Notes under the pieces: model-generated
Databases searched by the model: none
Told to the model about the DNA's origin: nothing
The model's input: the letters and a program-made list of their open reading frames with translations, nothing else
In this document: piece after piece, positions 21,080-21,379 of the stretch
Position numbering within the stretch: the first letter of the stretch is position 1
Layout of the letters: every line of letters starts with the position of its first letter
Made by a program: the position numbers and the translations under genes
NCBI GenBank assembly: GCA_900321895.1
Contig: ONYB01000006.1
Span: 1-21,379, forward strand
DNA: 21,379 nucleotides
Source: an uncultured Brachyspira sp.
GTDB lineage: Bacteria > Cyanobacteriota > Vampirovibrionia > Gastranaerophilales > Gastranaerophilaceae
Reading direction: 5' to 3'

Positions 21080-21379
21080 TTATTTTAATAATTCCTGTTT
21101 TCTTTGTTCAATTTTTTCATTATGAATTTTATTTTCATTCATTCTGTTTCTTACAAACCCGTAAAGAAGATAAATCATTGCCCCAAAGCCCAACCATACA
21201 GGGAATAACAAAGCTGAACTTGAAGGTTGCATAGATTTATAAACCATCAATCCGCCACAGCAGATAATTCCGAGATTCGGAGTAATCGGTGAAAACGGAA
21301 CTTTAAAAGCTCTAGGTCTTTCAGGGTCGGTTTTTCTCAAAATCAAAACCGCAACACACACAACAATAAACGAAGTGAA
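21080..21379 (-). CDS. Second APC-family permease, C-terminal part (5' end outside window)
   Basis: The frame is open to the window edge and gives about 99 residues of the C-terminus: FTSFIVVCVAVLILRKTDP, then RAFKVPFSPITPNLGIICCG and two last membrane segments. It matches the end of the adjacent 518-aa permease segment by segment (FTSFIIICIAVLILRKTEP; RPFKVPFCPWFPIMGIITCG), so the two are tandem paralogues. The tail NENKIHNEKIEQRKQELLK is specific to this copy. Confidence 0.9.
   Translation of the reverse strand, partial: FTSFIVVCVAVLILRKTDPERPRAFKVPFSPITPNLGIICCGGLMVYKSMQPSSSALLFPVWLGFGAMIYLLYGFVRNRMNENKIHNEKIEQRKQELLK

Overview
The window looks like a chromosomal piece of a low-GC, diderm, probably anaerobic bacterium. 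An LptF/LptG-family permease and periplasmic or lipoprotein signal peptides point to an outer membrane. A desulfoferrodoxin next to a ferritin points to an anaerobic or microaerobic life. The style of several small unknown proteins (N-termini such as NPSVSF and INPINF, a C-terminal ISFIG) resembles gut Melainabacteria (Gastranaerophilales/Vampirovibrionia). That placement is inference; marker-gene phylogeny would settle it. I see no phage, transposase, CRISPR array or tRNA.

Layout. 1-296: 3' end of mutS. 379-2885: small unknown membrane and secreted proteins around a cytidine deaminase, with an operator-like inverted repeat in the cdd divergent promoter region. 3035-4642: a tight run of a zinc-ribbon protein, a TIGR01212/YhcC-type radical SAM protein and a lipoprotein. 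4737-5038: a 54-aa small protein and the frameshifted remnant of an Xre-type HTH regulator. 5047-5775: rpmI-rplT with its own promoter, a leader hairpin and a strong bidirectional terminator, but no infC. 5860-11363 (minus): a cell-wall/division operon murC-murB-ddl-ftsQ ending in nadE, whose glutaminase half has lost its catalytic residues. 11527-14536 (minus): recN followed by an unusual double zinc-ribbon/SPFH membrane protein. 14594-15552: non-coding, holding a repeat copy, a large-type SRP RNA (ffs), an 18-bp perfect palindrome between two minus-strand terminators, and a strong promoter for a 95-aa unknown protein. 16029-17808: a small membrane protein, the superoxide reductase/ferritin pair and a YkgJ-type cysteine-cluster protein. 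18017-21379: a small secreted protein, the LptF/G permease and two abutting paralogous APC amino-acid permeases, the second cut by the window edge.

Two genome-scale signals stand out. First, four genes on both strands have a -35 / 17 bp / -10 promoter whose -10 box ends exactly 6 nt before the ATG, and a fifth shares the -10 placement. None has a Shine-Dalgarno sequence, so these mRNAs should be leaderless, while neighbouring genes carry clear AGGAG sites. Second, a roughly 125-150-bp intergenic element with inverted arms made of degenerate octamers (AGGTGAAT/AAGTTAAT type) occurs three times.
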